A stretch of 55,963 nucleotides of DNA, taken from positions 70,590-126,552 of the forward strand of contig CAJAQO010000083.1 in NCBI GenBank assembly GCA_903944085.1, read 5' to 3'. Numbering within the stretch: position 1 is the first letter of the stretch; the number at the start of each line of letters is the position of its first letter. This DNA comes from an uncultured Verrucomicrobia subdivision 3 bacterium. Lineage in GTDB: Bacteria; Verrucomicrobiota; Verrucomicrobiia; Limisphaerales; UBA11358. Both the position numbers and the translations under genes were made by a program. Below are positions 31,235 to 39,887 of this stretch, in pieces. The notes below the pieces were generated by a model. That model was not told where the DNA came from. It searched no databases and saw nothing but the letters and a program-made list of their open reading frames with translations.

Positions 31235-32782
31235 TTACGCCCACGATTCCCAGCCGTCGTGCGCCACTGCCAGCCGCGCCGTGGCACCGCCCGCAAATCC
31301 CGCCGAGGCGAACTCCGCAAACGCCGATGCCTGCTGCGCCGCTTCCTCGCGCGATGCCTGGTCCTGCTGGAAACTGCCGTCGCCGGCCGTCGAAAAATTC
31401 GCCTCGCCGCCCAGCGGCGCGAGCTTAATGCCGCGCTGCTCCAGCCGCTGCTGCAGCTCCGGCCAATGCTGGCTCAAAAATTGATGATCGCCGCGCGTCA
31501 ACGTCGCCTGCGCCTCCACGCCGCCGTTCCGCTGGCGCAATTCCAGTGACAATTCCGTGCCCACCGCCGGCTTGATCACCACCGACAGCGCATCCGATTT
31601 CGATTCCAGCAGCCGCATCGAATGCAGCGCCATCATGTCATGCGCCCGTTCCACCGCGCGCATCCGCGCATCCGCGAGCGACGGCAAATCCACGGCATTC
31701 AACACCGGCGCATTATCCGCCACCGGCGCATTGCCACTGCCGCTGGAAAAACTGAAATTCAAATCTGCACCCCGGTTTTCCATCGCGCGCCCCGGCGTCC
31801 CCAGCAGCGGCGTCGGCAAATTCTTCTCCCGCGCCACGCCGGTTTCACTGACCGGCAAAACTTTCACGTCTGGCCCGGCAACTTTGTTCGCTTTTTGAGG
31901 ATTTTTCATCGGCAAGTCTGTCATTGCAACTCCCGTGCCAGCATTTGCCGCCGCGCGTTCCGAGGCCGCCGCCGGATTCAAATCAAAGGCCTTGTCCGCC
32001 GCATCAGTGGCGGGCAAAGACCCAGAATCCGCCTGTGTTTCCAATGTTTTTTCGCCATCCGCCGGCACTGCCAGCTCCGCGCTGGCGGCATTTTTCGGCT
32101 CCGGCACCGGCGGCGCGACATTTTCCGGCGCAGCTTTTTTTGCCGAGTCGGCAGAAATAGTTTTGCCCAGCTCCGCCGCTTCGGCCGCCGTCACGGGCGA
32201 AAGAATTTGCAACAATGAGTTTTTCGCCGCCGGCACCAGCGACGTTTCCGGGTTGCCATCCAAATCAACCACCGCTGTTTTCACGGCGGCCGTCGCCGCA
32301 GTGGCAGCCAGCGGTAGATTGGCGAACGAAAGTTTATTGGCCGGCGATGACAGCTTGGCATCTGGTGCAACCGGACTGGCTCCGAAAAATGAGAAAGGCG
32401 GCGGCATCAAAAACCCCGATGCGGGGGTCGGTGCCTCCGACGGAATGTGCAGAGCATTTGCCGCCGGTGAAAATGTTTCGTCCGCTGCTGCGCCGCTTTT
32501 CACGGTGCTGATGGCTCTAGCCGTTTTGCCGTCGGAACTTTTCGCGTCGGCAGAAGCTGCCGGTGGCTCGTCCGCTGGTGCCGGCGTTTTGGTCGCTCCA
32601 TTTTTTCCCGGCCGGGCCGCGATTTTTCCCGCCGGAGATTTTTGGGCGTCCGGCGCGAGCGCGCGTTTCATCGCGTGGTCAAAATGGTCGCCGGTTGAAA
32701 GTTGTCCGGAAGAGTTTTCCGCCGGGTCCGCGTAAGAATTCCCCGGCGCGCCGGCGGCGAGCCTGACGTCAACGGCCGGCAT
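31235..32782 (-). CDS. fliK: Flagellar hook-length control protein FliK
   Basis: A 515-residue protein, mostly a long low-complexity Ala/Pro/Ser/Lys-rich ruler region. A conserved C-terminal domain lies at about 385-475 with MALHSMRLLESKSDALSVVI, then GTELSLELRQRNGGVEAQATL, and PELQQRLEQRGIKLAPLG. This is the Flg_hook domain that signals FlhB to switch export substrate. FliK varies greatly in length and is normally recognised by this C-terminus and by position. The start overlaps the end of the MotE-like gene by 14 bases. The rapidly diverging N-terminal part shows no other domain. Confidence 0.85.
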   Translation of the reverse strand: MPAVDVRLAAGAPGNSYADPAENSSGQLSTGDHFDHAMKRALAPDAQKSPAGKIAARPGKNGATKTPAPADEPPAASADAKSSDGKTARAISTVKSGAAADETFSPAANALHIPSEAPTPASGFLMPPPFSFFGASPVAPDAKLSSPANKLSFANLPLAATAATAAVKTAVVDLDGNPETSLVPAAKNSLLQILSPVTAAEAAELGKTISADSAKKAAPENVAPPVPEPKNAASAELAVPADGEKTLETQADSGSLPATDAADKAFDLNPAAASERAAANAGTGVAMTDLPMKNPQKANKVAGPDVKVLPVSETGVAREKNLPTPLLGTPGRAMENRGADLNFSFSSGSGNAPVADNAPVLNAVDLPSLADARMRAVERAHDMMALHSMRLLESKSDALSVVIKPAVGTELSLELRQRNGGVEAQATLTRGDHQFLSQHWPELQQRLEQRGIKLAPLGGEANFSTAGDGSFQQDQASREEAAQQASAFAEFASAGFAGGATARLAVAHDGWESWA

Positions 32783-33383
32783 TGGCGGTGAGATTGTTGG
32801 TGGCGGCCTCCGGCAGCACATCTTTGATCCGCTGCGTGAGCGTGGCCGCGCGCCGGGCCGGTGCCGCGCCGAGCTTGCTCATCGCGTCGAGAATCGCGCC
32901 GGAAACGTCCGGCTTCATCGCGTAAAGCAGCTTGGTCACCTCGTCGTCGGCCATTTCATTCAGCATCGCGGCGGCACCGTCGGGCGACATGTCGGCAATC
33001 AGCTTGAGCTGTTTTTTGGCGTTGTCTTTTTCCGCGTCCTTGAACAACAGCACCCGTTTGTCAAATTCCGCCTGCGTCCGGCTCACGGCCTGGGTCACGG
33101 CGGAAATCTCGCGGCTCTCGGCCGCCAGCCGCGCCTCCCATTCCTTGAGCTGCTGCTCGCGCACCGCCAGCGTTTCGCGCTCGTCCTTCATCTGCGAGAC
33201 CCACTGGTCAACATCCGGGTTGTGAAATTTCCATGACGGATCGTTCTCTGCCATCAGCGGCGCTTTGGCGACCGCCGCCACGCGGCCCAGCGGCAGCGTG
33301 CGCAGCACGGCGAACATGGTGAGAAAAAACAACAGCGCGGCGACGACGCCGACGGTGACGGGAGATTGGAGGATGCGATTCAT
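32769..33383 (-). CDS. MotE-like flagellar protein (MgtE-N type domain)
   Basis: A 204-residue single-pass membrane protein. It has an N-terminal transmembrane helix (VGVVAALLFFLTMFAVL), a periplasmic coiled coil (about 65-120, EREQ/KEWEARLAAESREI) and a C-terminal helical domain, LIADMSPDGAAAMLNEMADDEVTKLLYAM. The last domain resembles the MgtE N-terminal/FliG-like repeat of MotE, a chaperone of the stator-associated protein MotC in some bacteria, and of similar proteins coded next to fliJ. The function here is inferred from the family and from position between fliJ and fliK. Confidence 0.78.
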   Translation of the reverse strand: MNRILQSPVTVGVVAALLFFLTMFAVLRTLPLGRVAAVAKAPLMAENDPSWKFHNPDVDQWVSQMKDERETLAVREQQLKEWEARLAAESREISAVTQAVSRTQAEFDKRVLLFKDAEKDNAKKQLKLIADMSPDGAAAMLNEMADDEVTKLLYAMKPDVSGAILDAMSKLGAAPARRAATLTQRIKDVLPEAATNNLTANAGR

Positions 33384-33384
33384 G

Positions 33385-33849
33385 TCAGTTCAAACAAGAT
33401 TTTTCAAGCAGCGGCGCGGCCTGGCGCTGGACAGCCAGTTCATCGAACATTTTCTGTTCTTCCGCTTGAAATTCGCGCTGCCAGGCGGTGTGCGATTTGT
33501 CGTGAAACCGGTCGAGCGCCTCGCGTTCCCGCGCGGCGGCGGTCATCAGGCGGAAGGCGTCATTCGCAGCGCGGCGGGCTTCGGCAAACGCCGCCGCACA
33601 TTCATTGCGGCGGATTTCCAGCACCGCGCACCACGTCCGCAGATTGAGGATGCGCGCCGCCGTAATCCCCTGTTCGAGTTCGCCGCTCAACAGGGTGTGG
33701 CCGGCTTTCAATTCCTCTTCCGCCAGTTGCAGCACGCGCGCCGCGCCGTCGCGCAGCACGAGGGCGCGGGCGTAGCGCTGCTGCGCCGCCTGTTCGCGCT
33801 GCTTGCGCAACGTGCGGAGCGATTCGAGCGGAAAACGGAATGCTTTCAT
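33385..33849 (-). CDS. fliJ: Flagellar export protein FliJ
   Basis: A 154-residue all-helical coiled-coil protein starting MKAFRFPLESLRTLRKQREQ, the usual FliJ beginning, and ending with a REREALDRFHDKSHTAWQREF helix. FliJ is the central stalk of the export ATPase (analogous to F1 gamma) and helps recycle export chaperones. The start overlaps the fliI stop by four bases and the MotE-like gene follows one base after its stop. The sequence is poorly conserved, so the position strengthens the call. Confidence 0.88.
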   Translation of the reverse strand: MKAFRFPLESLRTLRKQREQAAQQRYARALVLRDGAARVLQLAEEELKAGHTLLSGELEQGITAARILNLRTWCAVLEIRRNECAAAFAEARRAANDAFRLMTAAAREREALDRFHDKSHTAWQREFQAEEQKMFDELAVQRQAAPLLEKSCLN

Positions 33850-35195
33850 AACGCCTTGGGTTTCGAGTGGAGGGTTTGGTTCAGCAAATTCCAGCTTTGC
33901 TCGGCGACAAAACCTTCGGTCACATTTTGCCGGAGAAATTTATTGAGCGGCAGATGCAGCGCGATCGCCTGGTCAATCACCGGGCTGCTCCCGGCCGGAT
34001 ACGCACCGATGTTGATGAGATCCTGGTTTTTGCGATACACCGCCAAGTGTTCGCGCGCGGCGGCCGTCAGCTTGATTTTTTCCGGCGGCAGCAAATCGCG
34101 GTTCAGGCGGCTGACGCTGTCCAAAACGTCTATCGCCGGATAATGATTTTGGGTCGCCAACTCGCGCGTCAAAACAATGTGGCCGTCGAGGATGGAACGC
34201 ACGGAATCCGCAATCGGGTCGTTCATGTCATCGCCTTCCACCAGCACGGTGAACAAACCGGTGATCGCACCCTGCTCGCCCGCGCCGGCGCGTTCGAGCA
34301 ATTGCGGCAGCAGTGAAAAAACGGACGGCGTGTAGCCGCGCGTGGTCGGCGGCTCGCCGACCGCCAGGCCGATTTCGCGCTGCGCCATTGCGAAGCGCGT
34401 CACCGAATCCATCATCAGCAAAACATTTTGTCCCGCGTCGCGGAAATGCTCCGCGATCGCCATCGCCAGAAACGCGCCCTTGACGCGATTGAGCGCCGGT
34501 TCATTCGACGTGGCGACGATGACCACGGATTTTTTCCGCCCGGCGTCGTCCAAATCACGTTCCAAAAATTCGCGCACTTCGCGACCGCGTTCGCCGATGA
34601 GCGCAATGACGTTCACGTCCGCCTCGGCCTGCGACGCCATCATGCCGAGCAAAGTGGATTTGCCCACGCCGCTGCCGGCAAAAATGCCGAGCCGCTGGCC
34701 GCGTCCGAGCGGAGTGAACGTGTCCACCGACTTGATGCCCGTTTGAAAAACCTGACTGATGCGCTGGCGCTTGAGCGGATGCGGCGGACGCATATTCAAT
34801 CCGACAAAATGATCCGTAACAATCGGCCCGTGGTCGTCAATCGGATTGCCGAGTCCGTCAATCACGCGGCCCTTGAGCGCGCTGCCGACCGCGACGCGCA
34901 TCGGCGCGCCGGTGGCAATGACTTCGCTGCCGGGATGAATGCCATGCAATTCACCGAGCGGCATCAAGAGTAAATGATGATTCCGAAAACCGACCACTTC
35001 CGCGAGCATGTCCGCCTGGCCGCGCGCCGATTGAATGCGCACAACTTCACCGAGCGCGGCGAGCGGGCCTTCCGATTCCACGACGAGGCCGATAAGCTGT
35101 ACCACGCGGCCGCACGTTTCCGTCACGCGCGTTTCGCGCACGCGGCGCAAGGCGCGCTGCATCCGGCTGCTGGTGCATGGAAGCGTTTGGGTCAT
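33846..35195 (-). CDS. fliI: Flagellum-specific export ATPase FliI
   Basis: A 449-residue F1-beta-like ATPase of the flagellar export apparatus. The N-terminal barrel ends with GRVIDGLGNPID, and the Walker A motif GSGVGKST is at 174-181. GERGREVREFLERDL, MMDSVTRFAMAQREIGLAVGEPPTTRGY and FTVLVEGDDMNDPIAD are the family signatures, and SGGL-type ATP synthase loops are absent. FliI forms a hexamer under the export gate, held by FliH and stimulated by FliJ. Its start overlaps the fliH stop by four bases. Confidence 0.96.
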   Translation of the reverse strand: MTQTLPCTSSRMQRALRRVRETRVTETCGRVVQLIGLVVESEGPLAALGEVVRIQSARGQADMLAEVVGFRNHHLLLMPLGELHGIHPGSEVIATGAPMRVAVGSALKGRVIDGLGNPIDDHGPIVTDHFVGLNMRPPHPLKRQRISQVFQTGIKSVDTFTPLGRGQRLGIFAGSGVGKSTLLGMMASQAEADVNVIALIGERGREVREFLERDLDDAGRKKSVVIVATSNEPALNRVKGAFLAMAIAEHFRDAGQNVLLMMDSVTRFAMAQREIGLAVGEPPTTRGYTPSVFSLLPQLLERAGAGEQGAITGLFTVLVEGDDMNDPIADSVRSILDGHIVLTRELATQNHYPAIDVLDSVSRLNRDLLPPEKIKLTAAAREHLAVYRKNQDLINIGAYPAGSSPVIDQAIALHLPLNKFLRQNVTEGFVAEQSWNLLNQTLHSKPKAL

Positions 35196-35776
35196 GTTGC
35201 CAGGGATTGCCGCAGTTGTTCAATTTTGGTTTCGCGGCGTGCGTCAATCAGGCCGAAGCGCGTCTGGATGATGCAGCCGCCGCGGCCGATTTCCGACGAG
35301 TGCGTAAAACGCAGCGGCCCGGATTCCGGCAGCCCGTTGAGAATTTCCGCCTGATGCTGGCGCAGTAGCGCCAGATCATCCGGATGCAGTTGAATCACAA
35401 TTTCCGCCGTGTCCTCAGCCTGCCGTAACGCTTCGCGAACCGTGCTTTCCACCATCGCCACATCCACCGGCATCCCGGCGACAATTTTTTTGGCGGCCTC
35501 CAGCGCGAGGTCAATCACCGCCGATTCCGCCTCGTGCGCAACTTTGGGGAAGGCCGTTTGCAGCGAATCCAAAATACCGCGTTGCAATTCGATGGTTTCG
35601 TTGCGCTGCCGGAGCAATTGTTCGTTCAGCGCGCTTTCGCCCGCGCGCCGGCCGTTTTCAAAAGCCGCTTGTTCGCGCTCGCGGATGAACTGCTGCCAGT
35701 CCTGCACGGGCGAACCGACCAGCAGGCACACGTCGCGCAGCGGTTGCTCAAACAAAATTGTGTCAGCCCATTTCAT
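35192..35776 (-). CDS. fliH: Flagellar assembly protein FliH
   Basis: A 194-residue regulator that binds FliI and links it to FliN. A coiled-coil centre (REREQAAFENGRRAGESALNE, about 40-70) is followed by the ATP synthase E/b-like C-terminal domain with DLALEAAKKIVAG, IVIQLHPDDLALL and EIGRGGCIIQTRFGLIDARRETK. The RGGC and DAR/ETK region is typical of FliH. The ATG at 35776 overlaps the fliG end by 14 bases; the open frame continues upstream inside fliG and is ignored. Confidence 0.9.
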   Translation of the reverse strand: MKWADTILFEQPLRDVCLLVGSPVQDWQQFIREREQAAFENGRRAGESALNEQLLRQRNETIELQRGILDSLQTAFPKVAHEAESAVIDLALEAAKKIVAGMPVDVAMVESTVREALRQAEDTAEIVIQLHPDDLALLRQHQAEILNGLPESGPLRFTHSSEIGRGGCIIQTRFGLIDARRETKIEQLRQSLAT

Positions 35777-36809
35777 TTTCGGTGACGCGGGAATCTTCGA
35801 GCTCGATTTCGCCTTCGGCTTCCAGCTTGCGCACGGCATCAATAATGCGGAATTGCGCGGCCTCGATGTCGCGCGCTTTCACGTTGCCGAGAAACGCAAT
35901 TTCTTCCTGCACGGATTCGGCGGCGCGGCGCGAAATATTGCTCAATAAAAGATTTTTCAACGGCGTGCTCGCCTTCTTGAGCGCCACCGTGAGGTCGCGC
36001 ATGTCAATTTCGCGCATGATGCGCTGGATGGAACTGCCGCCGAGCAACAGCAGATCCTCGAACGTGAACATTTTTTTGCGGATGGACATCGTCAGCTCAG
36101 GATTGCGATTTTCCAAATTCGTCAGCAGCTCACGGCTGACCGTTTTATCCATGGCGTTCAAAACATCCGCGACTGTCGTGACGCCGCCCGTCTGTGACAT
36201 CGCGCGCGTTTGTTTCACGCCGAGCTTGGTGTTTAAAACTTCCACGACTTTTTCCGCGACCTCGACCGGCGTGGCGGCGAGCGACGCGAGCCGTTCAATC
36301 GCCAGCTCCCGTTTTTCCGGCGTGAGCATGTTCAAAACCTGCGCGGCTTTTTCCGGTGAAAGATGACTGACTACAAAGGTGACCGCCTGCACCTGCTCGT
36401 CGCGGATGAGATTGAAAATGTGGCGCGGATCCATGTCCGCGATCACCTGCATCGAGCCGAGCGGCGAGCGCGTGGTGGTGACGCGGCCCATCACATCGCT
36501 GGCCTTGAACGAGCCGAGCGCCTTTTCGAGCGTGTGCCGCGTGACTTCCGCGCCGGCGGAAAGCGACGTGCTCGCGGCGAGCGCCACGCCGGAAAACTCC
36601 TCCAGAATCTGCTGCTGCTGCTCGCGCGTGATCAACGTGAATCGCGCCATCTCGCGCGAGACGGCTTCGATTTCACGCGGCTGAAACTGGCGGAGAATCA
36701 CCGACGCGCTTTCCGAGCCGAGCATCACCATCAACGCGGCGAGCATCTGCACTTTGTTGAGACTGCCGGTTTCGGCAACGGCCTCTGGATTTTCTTCGAC
36801 GGCGGTCAT
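35763..36809 (-). CDS. fliG: Flagellar motor switch protein FliG
   Basis: A 348-residue rotor protein with three armadillo-like domains. The N-terminal domain has LNKVQMLAALMVMLGSESASVIL and the middle domain has DMDPRHIFNLIRDEQVQAVTFVVSHL and ERLASLAATPVEVAEKVVEVL. The C-terminal torque domain has FTFEDLLLLGGSSIQRIMREID and EEIAFLGNVKARDIEAAQ, equivalent to the EFLG-KDVE torque helix. FliG joins FliF to the C-ring and contacts the stator. The start chosen is the ATG at 36809, two bases after the fliF stop; an extension to 36845 lies inside fliF. Confidence 0.96.
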   Translation of the reverse strand: MTAVEENPEAVAETGSLNKVQMLAALMVMLGSESASVILRQFQPREIEAVSREMARFTLITREQQQQILEEFSGVALAASTSLSAGAEVTRHTLEKALGSFKASDVMGRVTTTRSPLGSMQVIADMDPRHIFNLIRDEQVQAVTFVVSHLSPEKAAQVLNMLTPEKRELAIERLASLAATPVEVAEKVVEVLNTKLGVKQTRAMSQTGGVTTVADVLNAMDKTVSRELLTNLENRNPELTMSIRKKMFTFEDLLLLGGSSIQRIMREIDMRDLTVALKKASTPLKNLLLSNISRRAAESVQEEIAFLGNVKARDIEAAQFRIIDAVRKLEAEGEIELEDSRVTENEMG

Positions 36810-36811
36810 AA

Positions 36812-38431
36812 TCAGGATTCGGGCGTATGGCCGCGGTTCATCCATTCGCGGATGGCCTGCGTCATGTTGTTGGGGTTGTCTTTGATGAGCCGGTTCAGCA
36901 CGTCCACCGTCACCACGCCGGGCTGCGGTTCAAAATTGTGTTCACCGAAACGCCCGCCAATGGTGTGGCCGTTGCCATTGCCATTTTTGTAGCCGAGCCG
37001 GCCGACCGGGATGCCGAGCTGAATTTCCTGCACCGGCGTTTTCTTGAACGCGCGGAGCAGAATGAAAAACGCCACCAGCCCGAGCGCGGGATAAATCGCG
37101 TTGCGCGCCAGATTCACCCAGAAATCCCGCTTCTGCTGCTGATCCAACTGCGTCGTCATCTCGGTGGCGAACTGGTCGTTGAACGGCAGTTCCGCCAACT
37201 CAATCGTGTCGCCGCGCGTCGTGTCCGCGCCCAGCGCGCTGCTGACAATGCGCTGAAGTTTGGCAATTTCCTCCGGCGAACGGACGATGGGTTTGCGGTC
37301 CGCGCCGGTGCCTTCAAATTGCTGCGCCACCGTGATCGCGGCGGTGATACGCTTGATGCCGCCGGCGGATTGCGTCATTTCACTGGTCGTCTTGCCGATT
37401 TCGTATTCGATGGTGGTGAGCGTTTTGTGATTTTTGCTGCTGTTGACCGGCGCGGACGAAGCCTGCGTGCCGTTGGTGTCCGTCACGGTGTTGGCGCTGA
37501 TGCCCGTCGGTGTCGTATTGGCCGAAGTGGCGGTATCGTTGTTCTCGTCGTTTTTGGTTGATGTTTTCACGACTTGGCCGTCCGGGTCATATTTTTCCTC
37601 GGTCTTGGTGAGCGTGTCGTAATTCACTTCCGCCGACACGCGCACAATCGCCTGCCCGGGACCGAGCACGGTTTCGAGCATGTCCTGCGCCTTTTTGGAA
37701 AGGTATTGTTCGAGGCTGCGGCGCGCGGCGAGCTGCGAGGTCGAAACGCCGGCGAGCGATTCATTGTCGGAAATTTCCTCGGTGTTGCCGAGATTGTCCA
37801 CCACCGCGACGTGATTGGCCTTCAAGCCTTCCACGGAATTCGCCACGAGAAAGCGGATGGAATTGATCGTCTGCGGCGGCAACTGCGAATTTCCGCGCAC
37901 GCGGACAAAAACGGAAGCGGTCGGAAACTTGTCCTTGTCGAGCAGCAGCCGGTTTTCCGGCAGCACGATCATCACGCGCGCCGCCTTCACATCGTCCAAC
38001 TGGCCGATGGTGCGGGCGAGTTCGCCCTGCAACGCGCGGAGATAATTGGCGCGCTGCACAAAATCGCTGATGCCGAAATTCGGCTTGTCGAAAATCTCAA
38101 AACCCACGCCGTCGCCTTGCGGAATGCCCTTGCTCGCGAGTTGCATCCGCATGGTGTAAACCTTGTCCGCCGGCACCATGATCGCGCCGCCGCTGCCGAC
38201 TTTGTAGGCGACTTTCGCGTCGTCGAGCGCGGCGATCACTTTGGCCGATTCCGTGTCTGACAGGCCGCCGTAAAGCAGGCCATATTCCGCGTGCGACGAC
38301 CACAGCGCCGTGGCCGTCAGCCCCGCGACGAGCACGAACGTGGCCGCGAGAACGCTGACGCGCTGGCTCGCCCCGAGCTGTCCCCAGATCGTGAGCAACT
38401 GCTGACCGAGCTTGGAAAAATTATTGTTCAT
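36812..38431 (-). CDS. fliF: Flagellar MS-ring protein FliF
   Basis: A 539-residue protein with two transmembrane helices (VLAATFVLVAGLTATALW near 28-45 and NAIYPALGLVAFFILLRAF near 450). Between them lie the ring-building motifs EYGLLYGGLSDTESAKVIAAL and GGAIMVPADKVYTMRMQLAS, then VKAARVMIVLPENRL. The Thr/Ser/Asn-rich stretch near 295-330 matches the variable loop region. The cytosolic C-terminus ends NMTQAIREWMNRG, the FliG-binding helix. FliF is the assembly base of the basal body. It is preceded by fliE and followed by fliG, the standard order. Confidence 0.96.
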   Translation of the reverse strand: MNNNFSKLGQQLLTIWGQLGASQRVSVLAATFVLVAGLTATALWSSHAEYGLLYGGLSDTESAKVIAALDDAKVAYKVGSGGAIMVPADKVYTMRMQLASKGIPQGDGVGFEIFDKPNFGISDFVQRANYLRALQGELARTIGQLDDVKAARVMIVLPENRLLLDKDKFPTASVFVRVRGNSQLPPQTINSIRFLVANSVEGLKANHVAVVDNLGNTEEISDNESLAGVSTSQLAARRSLEQYLSKKAQDMLETVLGPGQAIVRVSAEVNYDTLTKTEEKYDPDGQVVKTSTKNDENNDTATSANTTPTGISANTVTDTNGTQASSAPVNSSKNHKTLTTIEYEIGKTTSEMTQSAGGIKRITAAITVAQQFEGTGADRKPIVRSPEEIAKLQRIVSSALGADTTRGDTIELAELPFNDQFATEMTTQLDQQQKRDFWVNLARNAIYPALGLVAFFILLRAFKKTPVQEIQLGIPVGRLGYKNGNGNGHTIGGRFGEHNFEPQPGVVTVDVLNRLIKDNPNNMTQAIREWMNRGHTPES

Positions 38432-38438
38432 TTAGTCC

Positions 38439-38780
38439 TCAAACTTGCATCCGCATGATTTCCTGATACGACTCGAGCAAACGATTGCGCACCTCCACCA
38501 TGAGCTGAAACGAGACGCTGGCCTCCTCCATCGAGATCACGGCCTGATGCAGCGGCACGTTTTGTCCACTTTGCAGCGCACTGACGGACTGCGCGGAAAC
38601 TTGCTGCTGCGCGTTGACCTCCGACACCATCTTGCCCAGCAGCGACGAAAACGAATCGCCGCCCACGGGCGTGGCGGCGGGCAGGGCCGACGGCAATTCC
38701 GAAATCTCCTTGCCCGGCAGCCGCTCGATTTGCGGCAGCAGGTTCTGGGAATAAGCGGGAATGGCTGAAAGCGGAGACAT
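38439..38780 (-). CDS. fliE: Flagellar hook-basal body complex protein FliE
   Basis: A 113-residue rod protein linking the MS-ring to the rod. The conserved C-terminal half is present: DSFSSLLGKMVSEVNAQQQ, VISMEEASVSFQLMVEVRN and the end RLLESYQEIMRMQV. The length is typical. It lies between flgC and fliF as in most bacteria. The ATG at 38780 gives MSPLSAIPAYSQ and needs no extension; the stop is seven bases before fliF. Confidence 0.94.
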   Translation of the reverse strand: MSPLSAIPAYSQNLLPQIERLPGKEISELPSALPAATPVGGDSFSSLLGKMVSEVNAQQQVSAQSVSALQSGQNVPLHQAVISMEEASVSFQLMVEVRNRLLESYQEIMRMQV

Positions 38781-38806
38781 CGCGTTTTTTTCTCAAAAAT
38801 AAAGGT

Positions 38807-39232
38807 TCAATGTTTTCCAATCGCCAGCGTCTGCATGGCCATGGAACGGGCGTTTTTTACGACGGCCAAATTCGCCTCAAACGTGCGCGAGGCCGAAATC
38901 AAGTCGGCCATTTCCTCCTGGATGTTGATGTTGGGCATCGCCACGTTGCCGTTCGCGTCGGCATCGGGGTTGCCCGGGTCCGGGATGAGCAGCGGTGGTC
39001 GCGAGTCGCGCTCAATCTTCGCGACCTGAATCGCCGGCAGGCTGGCGCTGTCACCGTTCATCGCGTTTTGCAACGCCGTCTCAAACACCACCACCTGGCG
39101 CTGGTAAGGTTTGCCGTCCACATCGTGCGTCGTGTGCGCATTGGCGATGTTCTGCGAAATGACATCCAGCCGCGTATGTTCCGCGTCGAGCGCGGCGGAC
39201 GTGTTCTGGATGCCGGAAAGGATTTGGATCAT
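38807..39232 (-). CDS. flgC: Flagellar basal-body rod protein FlgC
   Basis: A 141-residue proximal rod protein. The N-terminus GIQNTSAALDAEHTRLDVISQNIANAHT is the axial-protein signature. The loop GKPYQRQVVVFE is FlgC specific. The C-terminus has MPNINIQEEMADLISASRTFEANLAVVKNARSM ending MQTLAIGKH, as expected for FlgC. It follows flgB by nine bases. Confidence 0.95.
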   Translation of the reverse strand: MIQILSGIQNTSAALDAEHTRLDVISQNIANAHTTHDVDGKPYQRQVVVFETALQNAMNGDSASLPAIQVAKIERDSRPPLLIPDPGNPDADANGNVAMPNINIQEEMADLISASRTFEANLAVVKNARSMAMQTLAIGKH

Positions 39233-39241
39233 AACCTGAAA

Positions 39242-39619
39242 TCAATGGCCGGTGATCGCCAGGCGCATTTTGGCCAACATGCTGCTGACCATCTGTGTTT
39301 CCAGCGAATGGGTCATGGCATTCTGGTTCATGCGCATTAGTTCCTGCTCCAGATGCACGGTATTGCCATCTTTGCTGGCCGCCTTGGCCGTGGCATCCAC
39401 GGCGAGCGAGGGCGTCAGCGATGTAATCTGCTGCGCGTCCCCGGACGAACTGGCGCGTTCCAGCTCCTGTTCAAAACTCGGTGCCAGGTCCACGCGCTTG
39501 TAGCCGGGCGTTTCCAGGTTGGCGAGGTTGTTGTTGATCGCCTCCGAACGGAGCGCTACCGCGTCCAGCGTTTTTTTCGCTGCCAGGTAGTTTGGCTGGT
39601 TAAACAGGGCTTCGATCAT
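39242..39619 (-). CDS. flgB: Flagellar basal-body rod protein FlgB, first gene of the operon
   Basis: A 125-residue proximal rod protein. The N-terminus IEALFNQPNYLAAKKTLDAVALRSEAINNNLANLETPGYKR carries the LANxxTPGYK signature, and the C-terminal segment MRMNQNAMTHSLETQMVSSMLAKMRLAI matches FlgB. It opens the 20-gene minus-strand flagellar operon. A near-consensus sigma-54 element lies 21-36 bases upstream of the ATG, predicting a short leader of about 10 bases. A GGA is the only Shine-Dalgarno-like match. Confidence 0.94.
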   Translation of the reverse strand: MIEALFNQPNYLAAKKTLDAVALRSEAINNNLANLETPGYKRVDLAPSFEQELERASSSGDAQQITSLTPSLAVDATAKAASKDGNTVHLEQELMRMNQNAMTHSLETQMVSSMLAKMRLAITGH

Positions 39620-39639
39620 AAAAATTCCAGCAGATGCAA

Positions 39640-39655
39640 AGCAACGATGATGCCA
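39640..39655 (-). promoter_or_regulatory. Sigma-54 (-24/-12) promoter of the flagellar operon
   Basis: Read on the minus strand, 39655 to 39640 is TGGCAT-CATCG-TTGCT. The consensus is TGGCAC-N5-TTGCW, so only one of the conserved positions differs. The GG and GC doublets have the required 10-base separation. It lies just upstream of flgB in the only long gap (268 bases) before the operon. The NtrC-family activator coded at 47429 is the likely regulator. Upstream activator sites were not identified. Confidence 0.78.
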
Positions 39656-39887
39656 GCGGCAAAAAAGTGCGGAAAATCAGGGGATTTCATGGAATGACCG
39701 GCGGCCATGGGAAAATGTTTCCGGTCAAAACCAGGCGACTAGGCAAGGTTGTGGCGGTCTGAAACCCAAAAGCCGGATTCACAACCCTCCGGCTGACAAA
39801 ATGAAACCCATTGCCAAGCTTGCTCGCACGGACAAAGCAGCCGCCACCAGCGCCTCCGTCCCGGAGCGCCGGACGGAGCGCAAAACT

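Noticed and set aside
39771-39794. Intrinsic terminator after the RND transporter gene
   Set aside because: AGCCGGA/TCCGGCT gives a 7-bp stem with a 10-base loop, but there is no T-run on the needed strand.
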